This document shows positions 42,802 through 51,450 of a stretch of 64,000 nt of DNA, piece after piece (position 1 is the first letter of the stretch; each line of letters begins with the position of its first letter). Source of the stretch: CAIMUX01 sp964473865 (lineage in GTDB: Bacteria; Eisenbacteria; RBG-16-71-46; CAIMUX01); NCBI GenBank assembly GCA_964473865.1, contig CAYYQN010000001.1, positions 62,001 to 126,000 of the forward strand, written 5' to 3'. Under the pieces are notes generated by a model, which was given only the letters and a program-made list of their open reading frames with translations, did not search any database and was not told the DNA's origin. Made by a program: the position numbers and the translations under genes.

Positions 42802-43892
42802 CGCAGACCGCCGCCCCGGTTCGCATCCGGCCGTGAGTCTGGCCTCGACAACCGCGCCAGCACGCCATCCTCCTCGGCGTAGTCCGGCGGCCGCGCCTGC
42901 TCTCCTTGCGGGGGATGCTGGCGCTCCCAGACCACGGTTCGGGCCAGCGCCTCCGGCCGCGGAACAAGCTCGGCGTACCCCAGCTCGCGCCGGATCCTGG
43001 TCGTGTCGACGGCAAGATCGTGTTCGAAGTGCATCCCGTGCTGCATTCCTCCCGGGAGTTCCTCGGGTGGCACCGCGATCACTGCGCCGCTCCAGCCTGC
43101 GGCCTCGCCGATCGCCCGAATCCACTCCGCGCTCGTGAGAGCTTCGATCTCGCCGACATTGTATACCTGCCCGGCAGCCTGGGGATCGGTCACCGCCAGC
43201 ACGACCGCCTCCGCGACGTTCTCGGAGAATCCGCGCGTCCACCGCCAGCGCGCCAGTCTCTCCTCGACCACAATCGCCGGACGACCGTCATCCATCCGGC
43301 GGAGGTACTCATACAGCCGATGCTGCCGGTCACCCGGGCCGTAGACCATGGGCCAGCGCAAAATCGTCCCCGGCAATTCGGGATTGCCGAGGTAGATCCG
43401 CTCGGCCAGGATCTTGTCGTAGTCATCCATCCAGCGCTGTGGATCGTCGGCCGCCCGCGGCGGACTGGTACGGTATGGGTAAAGCCGCCCGCGCAGAGCC
43501 CCCTCCTCGCCGATCGGGGTCGGCTGTACGGGACATTCTTCGAGCCCGAGCAGAGCGCCGTAGGCTCGGTACACGTCCTGGCTACTGATGGCGACCACGC
43601 GGCCGGCCAGGCCGCGGAATGTCGACATGACGGCACGCGCGTCTCCCTCGGTGACGGGCACCATGTCCAGCACCACGTGCGGTGTGAGACGCTCGAACTC
43701 CGGCCGGAGCTCGTGCAAGGAGGCGCGGCTTCCGGCCGGATCCGGATGGACGTGCAGGTGTCTGATTTCCTGGGGAAGGTCGGCTTCCGTGCGGCCACGG
43801 TGGACCACCGTGACTTCGTGCCCGAGATCGTGGAGACGGCGAACGATATGGGGGCCGACAAAGCCGGTTCCGCCGATGATCAGGACCCGCAT
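42798..43892 (-). CDS. NAD-dependent epimerase/dehydratase (extended SDR)
   Basis: The 364-residue Rossmann enzyme has the motif VLIIGGTGFVGPHIVRRL (GxxGxxG) and a dinucleotide-specificity loop (VHRGRTEADLP). The catalytic tyrosine-lysine pair YxxxK is present as DDYDKILAE (Y then K). The C-terminal extension (VPRPEALARTVVWERQH) closes the substrate site as in CSP41b/UDP-sugar epimerase-like enzymes. It is the first gene of the epimerase-methyltransferase-CDF set. The substrate is not readable. The last about 25 residues are Arg/Asp-rich and look disordered. Confidence 0.88.
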   Translation of the reverse strand: MRVLIIGGTGFVGPHIVRRLHDLGHEVTVVHRGRTEADLPQEIRHLHVHPDPAGSRASLHELRPEFERLTPHVVLDMVPVTEGDARAVMSTFRGLAGRVVAISSQDVYRAYGALLGLEECPVQPTPIGEEGALRGRLYPYRTSPPRAADDPQRWMDDYDKILAERIYLGNPELPGTILRWPMVYGPGDRQHRLYEYLRRMDDGRPAIVVEERLARWRWTRGFSENVAEAVVLAVTDPQAAGQVYNVGEIEALTSAEWIRAIGEAAGWSGAVIAVPPEELPGGMQHGMHFEHDLAVDTTRIRRELGYAELVPRPEALARTVVWERQHPPQGEQARPPDYAEEDGVLARLSRPDSRPDANRGGGLR

Positions 43893-43975
43893 GCGCGTGC
43901 TCCTTGCCCCGGTTGGAGCTCTGACGGTAGACCGGGGCCGGGGCAGGGGTCAAGCGCAGTCCGGCATGGCGGCAA

Positions 43976-44887
43976 TCACAACCTCTCGCCGAGCAGCCGC
44001 TCCAATCTCTCGCGGTACATACGCGTCAGCTTGAGTTCCCGGCCGGTATTGAGACGAACCAGAAGCTCGCCCCGCGAAGCCGGTTCGAGATCCTTCACCC
44101 GGTCGAGGTTGACAATGGCTGAACGGCTGATCCGGGCGAACCCCCGGGCCGGCAGGCGCGCTTCCATCTCGTTCATGGTGCGCCGAAGCAGGTGCGACTG
44201 CGGCCCGACGTGGAGGCGGACATAGTCGCCGTAGGCTTCGACCCATTCCACGGAGTCGATCCGCAGGAAGAAGACCCGTCCGCCGTTCTTGATCACGAGC
44301 CGATTGCAGAACGGGTCCGCGGGACCGGCGCCGCCGGAATCGGGGTTGTCGCCGCCCCGGCCGGTATTGGCCGCCGAAGCCGGGCGCACGCCCGATCCGC
44401 CGGGCCCGCCGCCGACCACTGCGGCCTCGGAAAGGTCGAATGCCGGCTCGCCCGCTCCCACTCCGCCATCCGCCGACCTCGCACCGCACCCTCCGCCGGA
44501 TTCCCGCAGCCGCCGCACTTCCGCGACGCGCTGGCGGCAGGTCTGCAGCGCCTCGGCGAAGCGCTCTTCCTCGATCGGCTTCAACAGATAGTCCAGCGCG
44601 TGCACCCGGAACGCCTCAACAGCGTAGCGGTCATACGCGGTGATGAATACAACCGCCGGCAGGATCCCCGGTTCCAGCCGCTCGATCACGGAAAAACCGT
44701 CGAGGTCCGGCATGCGGATGTCCAGGAAGACCAGGTCGGGCCGCATCGCGGTGATGGCCCCGATCGCCTCGCCGCCGGTGGCGCACTCGCCGACAATGAC
44801 GAAATCCTCGAAGTCGCGCAGACGGAGGCGCAGGTTCTCGCGGGCCAGCGATTCGTCGTCAACGATGAGAGTCCGGATCGGGTTCAT
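43976..44887 (-). CDS. LytTR-type response regulator
   Basis: This 303-residue two-domain regulator has a receiver domain (1-120) with the acidic pocket IVDDE, phospho-acceptor D56 in FLDIRMPD, threonine ITAYD and lysine YLLKPIEE. A Gly/Ala-rich linker of about 60 residues is unusually long. The C-terminal LytTR DNA-binding domain follows (about 200-303, with IDSVEWVEAYGDYVRLHVG and FARISRSAIVNLDRVKDLEP). The partner kinase gene precedes it and the two genes overlap by 29 nt, so they are a cognate pair. Targets are not identifiable here. Confidence 0.93.
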   Translation of the reverse strand: MNPIRTLIVDDESLARENLRLRLRDFEDFVIVGECATGGEAIGAITAMRPDLVFLDIRMPDLDGFSVIERLEPGILPAVVFITAYDRYAVEAFRVHALDYLLKPIEEERFAEALQTCRQRVAEVRRLRESGGGCGARSADGGVGAGEPAFDLSEAAVVGGGPGGSGVRPASAANTGRGGDNPDSGGAGPADPFCNRLVIKNGGRVFFLRIDSVEWVEAYGDYVRLHVGPQSHLLRRTMNEMEARLPARGFARISRSAIVNLDRVKDLEPASRGELLVRLNTGRELKLTRMYRERLERLLGERL

Positions 44888-46028
44888 TCACCTCACCGCC
44901 TTCCGCCCGCCGATACGGCAGAGTCACTGTAGCCAGCGTCCCGCGGGGCGACGCCGCGCGCAAGGAAAGACTGTGTGTCCCGGGGTAGAGCTGGGTCAGT
45001 CTCTCGCGGATGTTCCGCAGACCGATCCCGTCGCCCGACCAGGGGTCTTCTGGCAAGCCGGCACCATCGTCCTCAACCTCGAGCACAACCGTGTCGCCAG
45101 TGCGGCGCGCCCGCACCTGGATCGAGCCCCCGTCCGGACACTGACCGATACCGTGCTGGATCGAATTCTCGACCAGCGGCTGCAGGATGAGGCTGGGCAC
45201 CGCGGCGGGAAGGGTCCGCTCCTCGATGTCGTGGTGCACCGCCAGTCGGTCCCCGAACCGTACCTTCTGGATCCGGAGATAGGCATCCAGGAACTCCAGT
45301 TCCATCGCCAGGGACACGGTCTGGACCTGCGCGTTTTCCAGCGTCAGACGCAGGAACCGGCTCAGGTGGGCCAGCATCTGGTCGGCCGAGCGCAACTCTC
45401 CCTTCAAAACGAGCGTGGAAATGGCGTGGAGGGTGTTGAACAGGAAGTGAGGCTGGAGCTGCATGCGCAGCGCCTGCAGCTTGGCCTCGGAGAGAGAGGC
45501 GCGTAGCTGCGCCCGCTCCAACTCGAGCTGCGCCGCTTCCCGTTCCCGCTCCCGGTATTGGGTGTAGGTTTCGACCAGCCAGGCGCCCCCCAGGATGATC
45601 AGGTAGAACATGATCCCGCGATCCATGATGGAGGCGACCATCTTGGGGATGGCTGCGACAAACCCGGGGGCGTCAAACGGCTTCGGGTTCCGATAGAGGG
45701 AGTACCAGAGCTGGACCGCCACAGTGTGCAGGACCGTGAACGCGACAATCCCCCCGGCGTGAACGACCACCGCCTGCCGGCGTCCCCCCTCGATCCACGG
45801 GAAGCGGCGGGCCAGCCAGACCACCGGCGGTGTGAACAGCGCAACCGTGATCCACATCGGGAGGTTGGCCTGGATCAACTTGCCCCAGGCTACGGCATCT
45901 CCCTTGGCCGCCGAGATCAAGACGAACCAGGCCACGTCCAGAAAACCCAGGATCTGCCAGAACGCCAGGGCGATCAGGGTCAGCAGCCACCATCTCGGCC
46001 CCGGCCTCATCCTGTCCTGCGGGTCCAT
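44859..46028 (-). CDS. LytS-type sensor histidine kinase
   Basis: The 389-residue membrane kinase has four N-terminal hydrophobic segments (WWLLTLIALAFWQILGFLDV, TVALFTPPVVWLA, VVVHAGGIVAFTVLHTVAVQLW, FYLIILGGAWLVETY). The His_kinase domain follows with the phosphoacceptor in QLQPHFLFNTLHAI, then an HATPase_c domain (LVENSIQHGIG, DDGAGLPED, GIGLRNIRERL). No extracellular sensor domain of size is present, so the signal may be sensed in the membrane. The start at 46028 has GGAGGAAG. It is paired with the overlapping LytTR regulator. Confidence 0.93.
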   Translation of the reverse strand: MDPQDRMRPGPRWWLLTLIALAFWQILGFLDVAWFVLISAAKGDAVAWGKLIQANLPMWITVALFTPPVVWLARRFPWIEGGRRQAVVVHAGGIVAFTVLHTVAVQLWYSLYRNPKPFDAPGFVAAIPKMVASIMDRGIMFYLIILGGAWLVETYTQYREREREAAQLELERAQLRASLSEAKLQALRMQLQPHFLFNTLHAISTLVLKGELRSADQMLAHLSRFLRLTLENAQVQTVSLAMELEFLDAYLRIQKVRFGDRLAVHHDIEERTLPAAVPSLILQPLVENSIQHGIGQCPDGGSIQVRARRTGDTVVLEVEDDGAGLPEDPWSGDGIGLRNIRERLTQLYPGTHSLSLRAASPRGTLATVTLPYRRAEGGEVNEPDPDSHR

Positions 46029-46130
46029 CTTCCTCCGGTCCCGCGCCTCCGCGCCGGCCTGCCCTCTCCCGGCCCGCGACCGCACCCGTGGCCCCAGCCG
46101 GCGAGATCCCAGACGAGATCATACCGGAGG

Positions 46131-46775
46131 TCACAGGCTATCGCTCGTCCCCGGGGTCGTCAGCCCGGTCGCGTCTGAATAGACCGCGACAAACGCCAGC
46201 GTCCTGGTCGCGTGACGCCCGCCGGCTGGGCCCCGGGTACGGCGCTCAGACACGGTGGGCTCTTGCGGAGTGCCGTCGCGAGGCAGGCTCCCCGCAGGAA
46301 GTCCGGGGCCCCGATCGGCCGAACGGCCGGCCGGGGCAGAGGACTGTCGCGACCCCGCCTTCTCGTCGGGGACCGCGCGGCCCGCCTCGCGGCCACCTCC
46401 GTTCCCGAGGAGGAGCCCAACCGCCAGGGCGAGGCCCGCAATCCCCGCGGCGGCATAGGATGGCAGGGGCCTCGCAAGCCATGACCACACCGCCGCCCGG
46501 CGCAAGGGCCGCGCGGTCGGGGCCACCGTTCTTGACGAGGCCGCCGGGGCGCATCCTTCAGACCGCGCGCGCCGCAGGATCCGGTCGGCCATGGCCGCGT
46601 CGGGTTCCCAGGGCGCTTCGGAGAGGAATGGGTGACTCACCCGGGCCAGCTCTCGGACGGTCGCGCGACACTCCTTGCACTCCGCAAGGTGCTGCTCGAG
46701 CCCGAGCGCGTTTCCCTCGGAGAGTTCCCCCGACAGGAAATCGATGAGGGTTTCTTCGCGCACTTCACACATCAT
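46131..46775 (-). CDS. Anti-sigma factor with zf-HC2 domain
   Basis: The 214-residue protein has an N-terminal zinc-binding anti-sigma module (HLAECKECRATV, the HxxxCxxC signature at about residues 29-37) and a single membrane helix near residues 110-125 (AGIAGLALAVGLLLG). A Gly/Pro/Arg-rich periplasmic tail follows. Such proteins sequester their ECF sigma factor at the membrane until a stress signal frees it. The start, with GGGAGGCAAGGCGCG upstream, overlaps the sigma-factor stop by 11 nt, so this is a cognate operon. Confidence 0.88.
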   Translation of the reverse strand: MMCEVREETLIDFLSGELSEGNALGLEQHLAECKECRATVRELARVSHPFLSEAPWEPDAAMADRILRRARSEGCAPAASSRTVAPTARPLRRAAVWSWLARPLPSYAAAGIAGLALAVGLLLGNGGGREAGRAVPDEKAGSRQSSAPAGRSADRGPGLPAGSLPRDGTPQEPTVSERRTRGPAGGRHATRTLAFVAVYSDATGLTTPGTSDSL

Positions 46776-47556
46776 CGCGCCTTGCCTCCCGGCGCGCCGG
46801 CAGGCGCGCGTCTGCAGAGAACCCCTCTTCCCAGCCGCGCAGGGCGTCCCGCAGGGCGAGAACAGCGTAGTGGAAGCGCGACTTCACTGTCCCGACCGGA
46901 CAGCCCAGCACCTCCGCCGCCGCCTCATAGGTCAGACCCTGTTCGACCTTGAGCAGAAAGGCCATCCGTTGGTTGACGGGCAGCCCCGCGAGCGCGCGCT
47001 CGAGGTCGCGCACGAAGAGACCGTGCATTCGCAGCGCCTCCGGGCCAGGCAGCGTTCGCGAGCCGGCCCGTTCGGGAGCGCCTCCAAGGTCGCCCGCGTC
47101 CGCCGCTTGACCCGCGCGTGCGCCGGCACCGGAAGCGGATCCGTAGCCCCCCGTCAGCCGGGACCATGCCCGGGGGGCCCGGCTCTCCTTGCGCCAGTAG
47201 CTGTAGGAGAGATTCGCGCAGATCCGGTACAGCCACGCTGCCGGTGGCGCGTCCGGCACGAACCGGGACGCCGCCCGCAGAACCCGCAGGAACGCCTCCT
47301 GGAGAAGGTCCTCCCCGGCCTCGCGCGAGCCCGTTGCCCGCACCAGGAAACGACCCAGCGGCGGCCCCCAGCGCGCAAACAACAGGCGAAAAGCAGCCTC
47401 GGAGCCCTCGCCGATCGCCTGGATGAGCGCGACATCGTCCGGCTCGGCTCCGTGCGGGCGCCCGGCATCGGCGGGCGGATCGGACACTGACGCCCGGCCA
47501 GGCCCGGAATCGCCGTGTCGCCCGAGTTCGGGTCTGCCCGCCATCGGTCCTGCCAT
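46765..47556 (-). CDS. ECF-family RNA polymerase sigma factor
   Basis: The 263-residue protein has sigma region 2 (AFRLLFARWGPPLGRFLVRAT, AGEDLLQEAFLRVLRAASRF, AWLYRICANLSYSYWRK) and region 4 (LPVNQRMAFLLKVEQGLTYE, AAEVLGCPVGTVKSRFHYAV). The linker between the two (about 45 residues, Gly/Ala/Arg-rich) is longer than normal, and the N-terminus has a 35-residue disordered extension; a downstream start may be the real one. It is followed by its anti-sigma gene. Which of the 17 or so ECF groups it joins cannot be told. Confidence 0.88.
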   Translation of the reverse strand: MAGPMAGRPELGRHGDSGPGRASVSDPPADAGRPHGAEPDDVALIQAIGEGSEAAFRLLFARWGPPLGRFLVRATGSREAGEDLLQEAFLRVLRAASRFVPDAPPAAWLYRICANLSYSYWRKESRAPRAWSRLTGGYGSASGAGARAGQAADAGDLGGAPERAGSRTLPGPEALRMHGLFVRDLERALAGLPVNQRMAFLLKVEQGLTYEAAAEVLGCPVGTVKSRFHYAVLALRDALRGWEEGFSADARLPARREARRDDV

Positions 47557-47788
47557 GCTTCGTCTTGGCTCCGCCCGGTCTCCCCGATCCTGAACCCGGC
47601 CCCTGCCGGGTCACTCTGCTCCGCTCCGGTAACGCGGATGATGGCCGGATCGTTCGACGGATTCCAGACCGAACGCAGCGCGATTCGTCTGAACCTTCCG
47701 ACGACAGCCGCGTTCTTCCCATGGCAGGCCATCGCGCCCGCGGCAGGCCACCGGGTCCGTACCGTCCCGTCCTGAGGAGGAAAGAGCC

Positions 47789-49141
47789 ATGTCATCTTGT
47801 TCGCCCCGCCGTTTCGCCGGCCACCGGGACCCCGACAGGAGAGACACTGCGATGGCCGCAATCGTCACGGCGATCGCCGCCGCAGCCATTGCGGTGACCG
47901 CCCTGCTCGTCCCCCCCACCGTACGCGCCGCCGCGGTCAACGCGCGCCCCCCCGACATCCTTTCCTGGCGCCACCAGAGCCTGGACCAGGCGGAGTACGA
48001 GAAGCTCGCCGGACAGTGGGAAGCCTATGTGCGCGCCCACCCGAAGGATGCCCGAGCCATGGTCGAGTGGGGCAACGCGCTCCGCTACTCCGGCAAGTAC
48101 GAGGAGGCGACTGCGAAATACCGGCAGGCATTCTCGGTCGACTCGTTGGATGCCGCCGCCACCGAAGCCTACGCCAGCTCGCTCGTTCTCCTGCACGGCG
48201 AGGGTGACGAGTGGAAATCGGCGCATCGGATGCTCCAGCGCGCACTGGCTCGAGATCCATCCTACGCGAGAACTCTCTACCTGCTCTGCATCACCTCCCT
48301 GCGCGCCGGCGACCAGGCCCTGGCGGACCGCTGCCTGCGCGGAATGGTCGAGTCGGGTGACATGCCGCGCCCGCTCGTGGACTACGGCGCAAACATCGTG
48401 GAGGGCGCACCTCCCAACGCCATCATCCTGACCAACGGTGACAACGACACCTATCCGCCGCTGGCGTATCAGCGGTTGACCGGCCGGAGACGTGACGTCA
48501 CGATCGCCAACCTCTCCCTGCTGAACACGAGCTGGTACATCCGCTATCTCAGAGGGATCGGAGTGCCGATCACGATGACGGACGAGGAGATCAAAGCGCT
48601 GATGCCTGGGTCGCCGGAGCGCCTTCCGGCCGATCAGCTGGTGGTGCATCTCGGCGCTAATCTAGGCAAGGACGGGAGCCGCCCTCTGCTGTATGCAGTC
48701 ACGGTGCCGCCCTTCCGGCGCGGTCTGGCCACGGGGAACTGCCTCGGACTCCTCGTGCCCGTGACGGGTGGCCCCGTCACCGAACCAGACTCGGGAGAAG
48801 AGCGTGCCGACTCAGAGCCACCCTGCGATTGGGCCCGCACCAAGGACCTTCTCGACGCCGTCTACCGACTGGACGGGGTTACCGATCGACTCGTCGACTG
48901 GCAGCGCGAGAGCTCCGTGGCCAAACTGGTCCGCAACTATGCCGCCCTGGAATGCGGCGTCGCGGACTGGCTCATGGCGAACGGGCACCCGGAGGAGTCC
49001 GGCCGCTACTACCTGCAGGCGGTTCGTCAGTTCGTGTTTCATCACCAGCGCGAGCACGCTCAGGAAGTGATCGACGACTGGGCGAAGGCCGACCCGAAGT
49101 CGCGTCTCCTCCCGGAGGCAAGGAAGCTCTTGAGCGACTGA
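47789..49141 (+). CDS. Exported TPR-containing protein with DUF2723 C-terminal-like region
   Basis: The 450-residue protein has an N-terminal membrane helix or signal (AIVTAIAAAAIAVTALLVP, about 24-42). TPR-like helices follow (about 60-200: GQWEAYVRAHPKDARAMVEW, WGNALRYSGKYEEATAKYRQA). A region NAIILTNGDNDTYPPLAYQR and VTIANLSLLNTSWYIRYLR is very like the soluble C-terminal part of DUF2723/TMEM260-like membrane proteins of Bacteroidetes as I recall. The multi-helix membrane portion of that family is absent. Function unknown. GAGGAGGAAAGAGCC precedes the start. The gene is divergent from the sigma factor, so it may be a target of it (inference). Confidence 0.75.
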   Translation: MSSCSPRRFAGHRDPDRRDTAMAAIVTAIAAAAIAVTALLVPPTVRAAAVNARPPDILSWRHQSLDQAEYEKLAGQWEAYVRAHPKDARAMVEWGNALRYSGKYEEATAKYRQAFSVDSLDAAATEAYASSLVLLHGEGDEWKSAHRMLQRALARDPSYARTLYLLCITSLRAGDQALADRCLRGMVESGDMPRPLVDYGANIVEGAPPNAIILTNGDNDTYPPLAYQRLTGRRRDVTIANLSLLNTSWYIRYLRGIGVPITMTDEEIKALMPGSPERLPADQLVVHLGANLGKDGSRPLLYAVTVPPFRRGLATGNCLGLLVPVTGGPVTEPDSGEERADSEPPCDWARTKDLLDAVYRLDGVTDRLVDWQRESSVAKLVRNYAALECGVADWLMANGHPEESGRYYLQAVRQFVFHHQREHAQEVIDDWAKADPKSRLLPEARKLLSD

Positions 49142-49297
49142 CATCCGGCCAGGCGTGCGCAGAGACCTTGCGGAGGCCTTCGAACCTTCGCGCGCGGAGA
49201 CGAGGTACTTCCGCGGCCGCCGAGCGTGCCGGCGGGCATGACCGCCGACATCATCCCGGTCCAACGCGAGGCAGGCCATCGGGTGTAGTCTCTCTTC

Positions 49298-50668
49298 ATG
49301 ACGTTCAGCGATTGCCTGCGCGCTGCGGCCGCCCGCCGGGGTTCGGTCCTGGCGCCGGTCCGGCACCCTGAACCACTTGCGGGACTCGACTACGCCGAGG
49401 AACTCGCGCTCAAGCGGGACGCGCTGTCCGCTTTCTGGCGGCAGGAACGTCTGCCGGGCCGGCCCAACCCGATCGTGGCCGCTCCCGTTCCTCGAGGCTA
49501 CCGCTCCACCTCCAAACGCCGCGTGACCGGTGGTGGCCGGGGACTCTCGTTCGTTCTGGCCGGGGCCGTGGAGCACGAACGGCCGGTGCCGTCGCCGGAG
49601 GGCGGGCCTTTGGTTCCGGAGCGCGGCCCGGCAGAGCGGGAGCGGGCGCTTGCGCCTCCAGCACGTAGCCCGGCAGTCGTTGCCGGAGAACCCGCGCCCG
49701 CCGCCGCTCCCTCGCGGATAGGCCCCAGGCAGGCGTCGCCCAATTCTCCCCCGGTCCTTACCTCCTCCGCCCTCGACCGCGCCGAGCACCTGGCTGTCTA
49801 CGAGTTCCTTCAAGCACAGATCGGACGGGCCACTGCCCGGCCGGTCGCCTCCGTGCTCAGTTGGGTGGTGGTGCGCGGCACGACCGGCGCGCTCACCGTC
49901 ATCCTGAACCTCCGGGCGTTCGACGCCCAGGTGGTGCGCGCCGCCCGGCGTCTGGCCGGCGCAATGCAGGCGGAGCCGGCTCTGGGCGTGCGAGCTGCCT
50001 TTCTCTATCTCGATCCGACTCGCTCGGACTACTACCTCGAGGCCCGCCGTCCGGAGGAACCGGTAACCCTCAAGCGGCTGTTCGGCCCCGAATGGCTGCG
50101 GACCGAGGTTCGCGGCGTACGGCTCCGTTTTCCTCCGACCGTGTTTTCACAGGTGAACGACGCCATGTTGGACCTCCTGGCCGACCGCCTGCGCGAGCTG
50201 CTCGCCCCGCTCGAAGATTGCAGTCTGCTCGACCTCTACTGCGGTTATGGGTTGTTCTCGCTGAGCGTGGGGCGCGAGGCCGCCCGAGTACTGGGAGTGG
50301 ATCTCGATGGCCCCGCCATTGCCGCCGCGCGCGCCAATGCCGCGCACCTGGGCTGCGCAGATCACGTGCGTTTCCTCGCCGGCAAGATCGACGGCTCGTT
50401 CCTGACCGACCGCCTGCGCGCCCCCCGCACCTCCGAGGTCATTCTCCTCGATCCACCGCGACAGGGCACCGAGCCGGGTGTGGCCGAGGCCCTTGCGGCC
50501 CGCTCGCCACGGCGGGTCGTCCATCTCTGCTGCGGCACCGGCGAGATTCCCCGGGAGGTTGCCGCCTGGGTCCGCGCCGGATACCGGCTGCAGCACGCCA
50601 TTCCCCTCGATCTCTTCCCCGGGACCATGCACCTCGAGACGGTGCTCCTGTTGACACCGTCAAGGTAG
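49298..50668 (+). CDS. TrmA/RlmD-like RNA (uracil-5-)-methyltransferase
   Basis: The 456-residue SAM-dependent RNA methyltransferase has FPPTVFSQVN (about 278-287), SAM motif I LLDLYCGYGLFSLSV (310-324), an acidic VLGVDLDG and DPPRQG (385-390). The catalytic cysteine is in VVHLCCGTGEIPREV (C412, in place of the usual SCNP), and the family end PLDLFPGTMHLETVLLL is present. The first about 150 residues are unlike TrmA/RlmD: an N-terminal part then an 80-residue Pro/Ala-rich linker. No TRAM domain or Fe-S cysteine quartet is seen. It probably makes m5U in an RNA, target unknown. It ends 5 nt before the GIY-YIG gene. Confidence 0.85.
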   Translation: MTFSDCLRAAAARRGSVLAPVRHPEPLAGLDYAEELALKRDALSAFWRQERLPGRPNPIVAAPVPRGYRSTSKRRVTGGGRGLSFVLAGAVEHERPVPSPEGGPLVPERGPAERERALAPPARSPAVVAGEPAPAAAPSRIGPRQASPNSPPVLTSSALDRAEHLAVYEFLQAQIGRATARPVASVLSWVVVRGTTGALTVILNLRAFDAQVVRAARRLAGAMQAEPALGVRAAFLYLDPTRSDYYLEARRPEEPVTLKRLFGPEWLRTEVRGVRLRFPPTVFSQVNDAMLDLLADRLRELLAPLEDCSLLDLYCGYGLFSLSVGREAARVLGVDLDGPAIAAARANAAHLGCADHVRFLAGKIDGSFLTDRLRAPRTSEVILLDPPRQGTEPGVAEALAARSPRRVVHLCCGTGEIPREVAAWVRAGYRLQHAIPLDLFPGTMHLETVLLLTPSR

Positions 50669-50673
50669 GAAAC

Positions 50674-50955
50674 GTGCCGTTCGTCTACCTCTTGCGCTGC
50701 CGTGACGGCTCGTTCTATGCGGGCAGCGCGAAGGACCTCGCGGCCCGCCTGCGCCGGCATGAGGCGGGTCTCGCCTCGCGCTACACCCGCGGGCGGCGTC
50801 CCGTGGCGCTGGTGTGGTCGCACGAGCTCGAGACGTGGGGAGATGCGCTGCGCGAGGAGTGCCGGATCAAGCGGCTGCGCCGGGCCGAGAAGGCGGCTCT
50901 GATCCGCACTTCCCCCGCAGCTACTCCTTCACCGGCAGGACGTGAATCGCCTTGA
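50674..50955 (+). CDS. GIY-YIG nuclease-fold protein (UPF0213 type)
   Basis: The 93-residue protein is one GIY-YIG domain: VYLLRCRDGSFYAG carries the two-strand signature (here VYLL...FYAG), followed by DLAARLRRHEAGLASRYT and VWSHELETWGDALREECRIK with the conserved arginine and glutamate. Such small proteins are structure-specific nucleases or remain unassigned. A GTG start at 50674 follows AGGTAGGAAAC. Five nt separate it from the methyltransferase gene, so the two are co-transcribed. The 3' end overlaps the convergent Mop gene by 35 nt. Confidence 0.85.
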   Translation: MPFVYLLRCRDGSFYAGSAKDLAARLRRHEAGLASRYTRGRRPVALVWSHELETWGDALREECRIKRLRRAEKAALIRTSPAATPSPAGRESP

Positions 50956-51130
50956 TCACGAGCTTCACTTCGTCACCCGGCTTGAGATCGAGATCAGCCA
51001 CGGACTCGGTGGTAATGACGGACGACATCTCGCCGGGAACCAGCACGTCGAAGTGGATCAACGACATGATGTCACCCTTCTGGACAGACCTGACCTTGGC
51101 CTTGACGCTGTTCCGCGCACCGTACTTCAT
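50921..51130 (-). CDS. Molbindin-type (Mop/TOBE) molybdate-binding protein
   Basis: The 69-residue protein is a single Mop/TOBE domain: ARNSVKAKVRSVQKGDIMSL followed by VLVPGEMSSVITTESVADLDL and VKLVIKAIHVLPVKE. This is the standard hexamer-forming molybdate/tungstate store, usually 65-70 residues. The ATG is preceded by AAGGAGGTATCCG. Monocistronic. No molybdate transporter or molybdoenzyme is in the window. Confidence 0.92.
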   Translation of the reverse strand: MKYGARNSVKAKVRSVQKGDIMSLIHFDVLVPGEMSSVITTESVADLDLKPGDEVKLVIKAIHVLPVKE

Positions 51131-51450
51131 CGGATACCTCCTTGGGCTGGGACCTTTCGCGGCCGCAAACCGAACGGAGACGATCAGCCTCCGGTCACTC
51201 CGCCGACCCTACCCGGCGGACCCCGGCGGCCGAACCGGGACAATCGGCGGCGCCAGTCTACACCCAACCGGCCGATAGCAGTCCCTTCTGCCCCCGGTCC
51301 AGGCGGTTTCGGCGCCGGCACAGGCAGGTCTGTCGCATTTTGGAAACACTACGGCCTGCGACTCGTCATCTTGAAGACACGGGTGGGGCTGGCCAAGGCG
51401 TTGGCCCGCCGCCTGCGGCTCACCGGGCCACCAGATGGAGGGTTCCTGCC
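51131..51450. other. Divergent spacer, no gene seen
   Basis: This 320-nt gap lies between the starts of the Mop gene (leftward) and the ankyrin/MBL gene (rightward). No promoter pair is convincing by eye. One AT-richer patch (CATTTTGGAAACACTACG near 51337) is the only feature noted. Confidence 0.35.
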
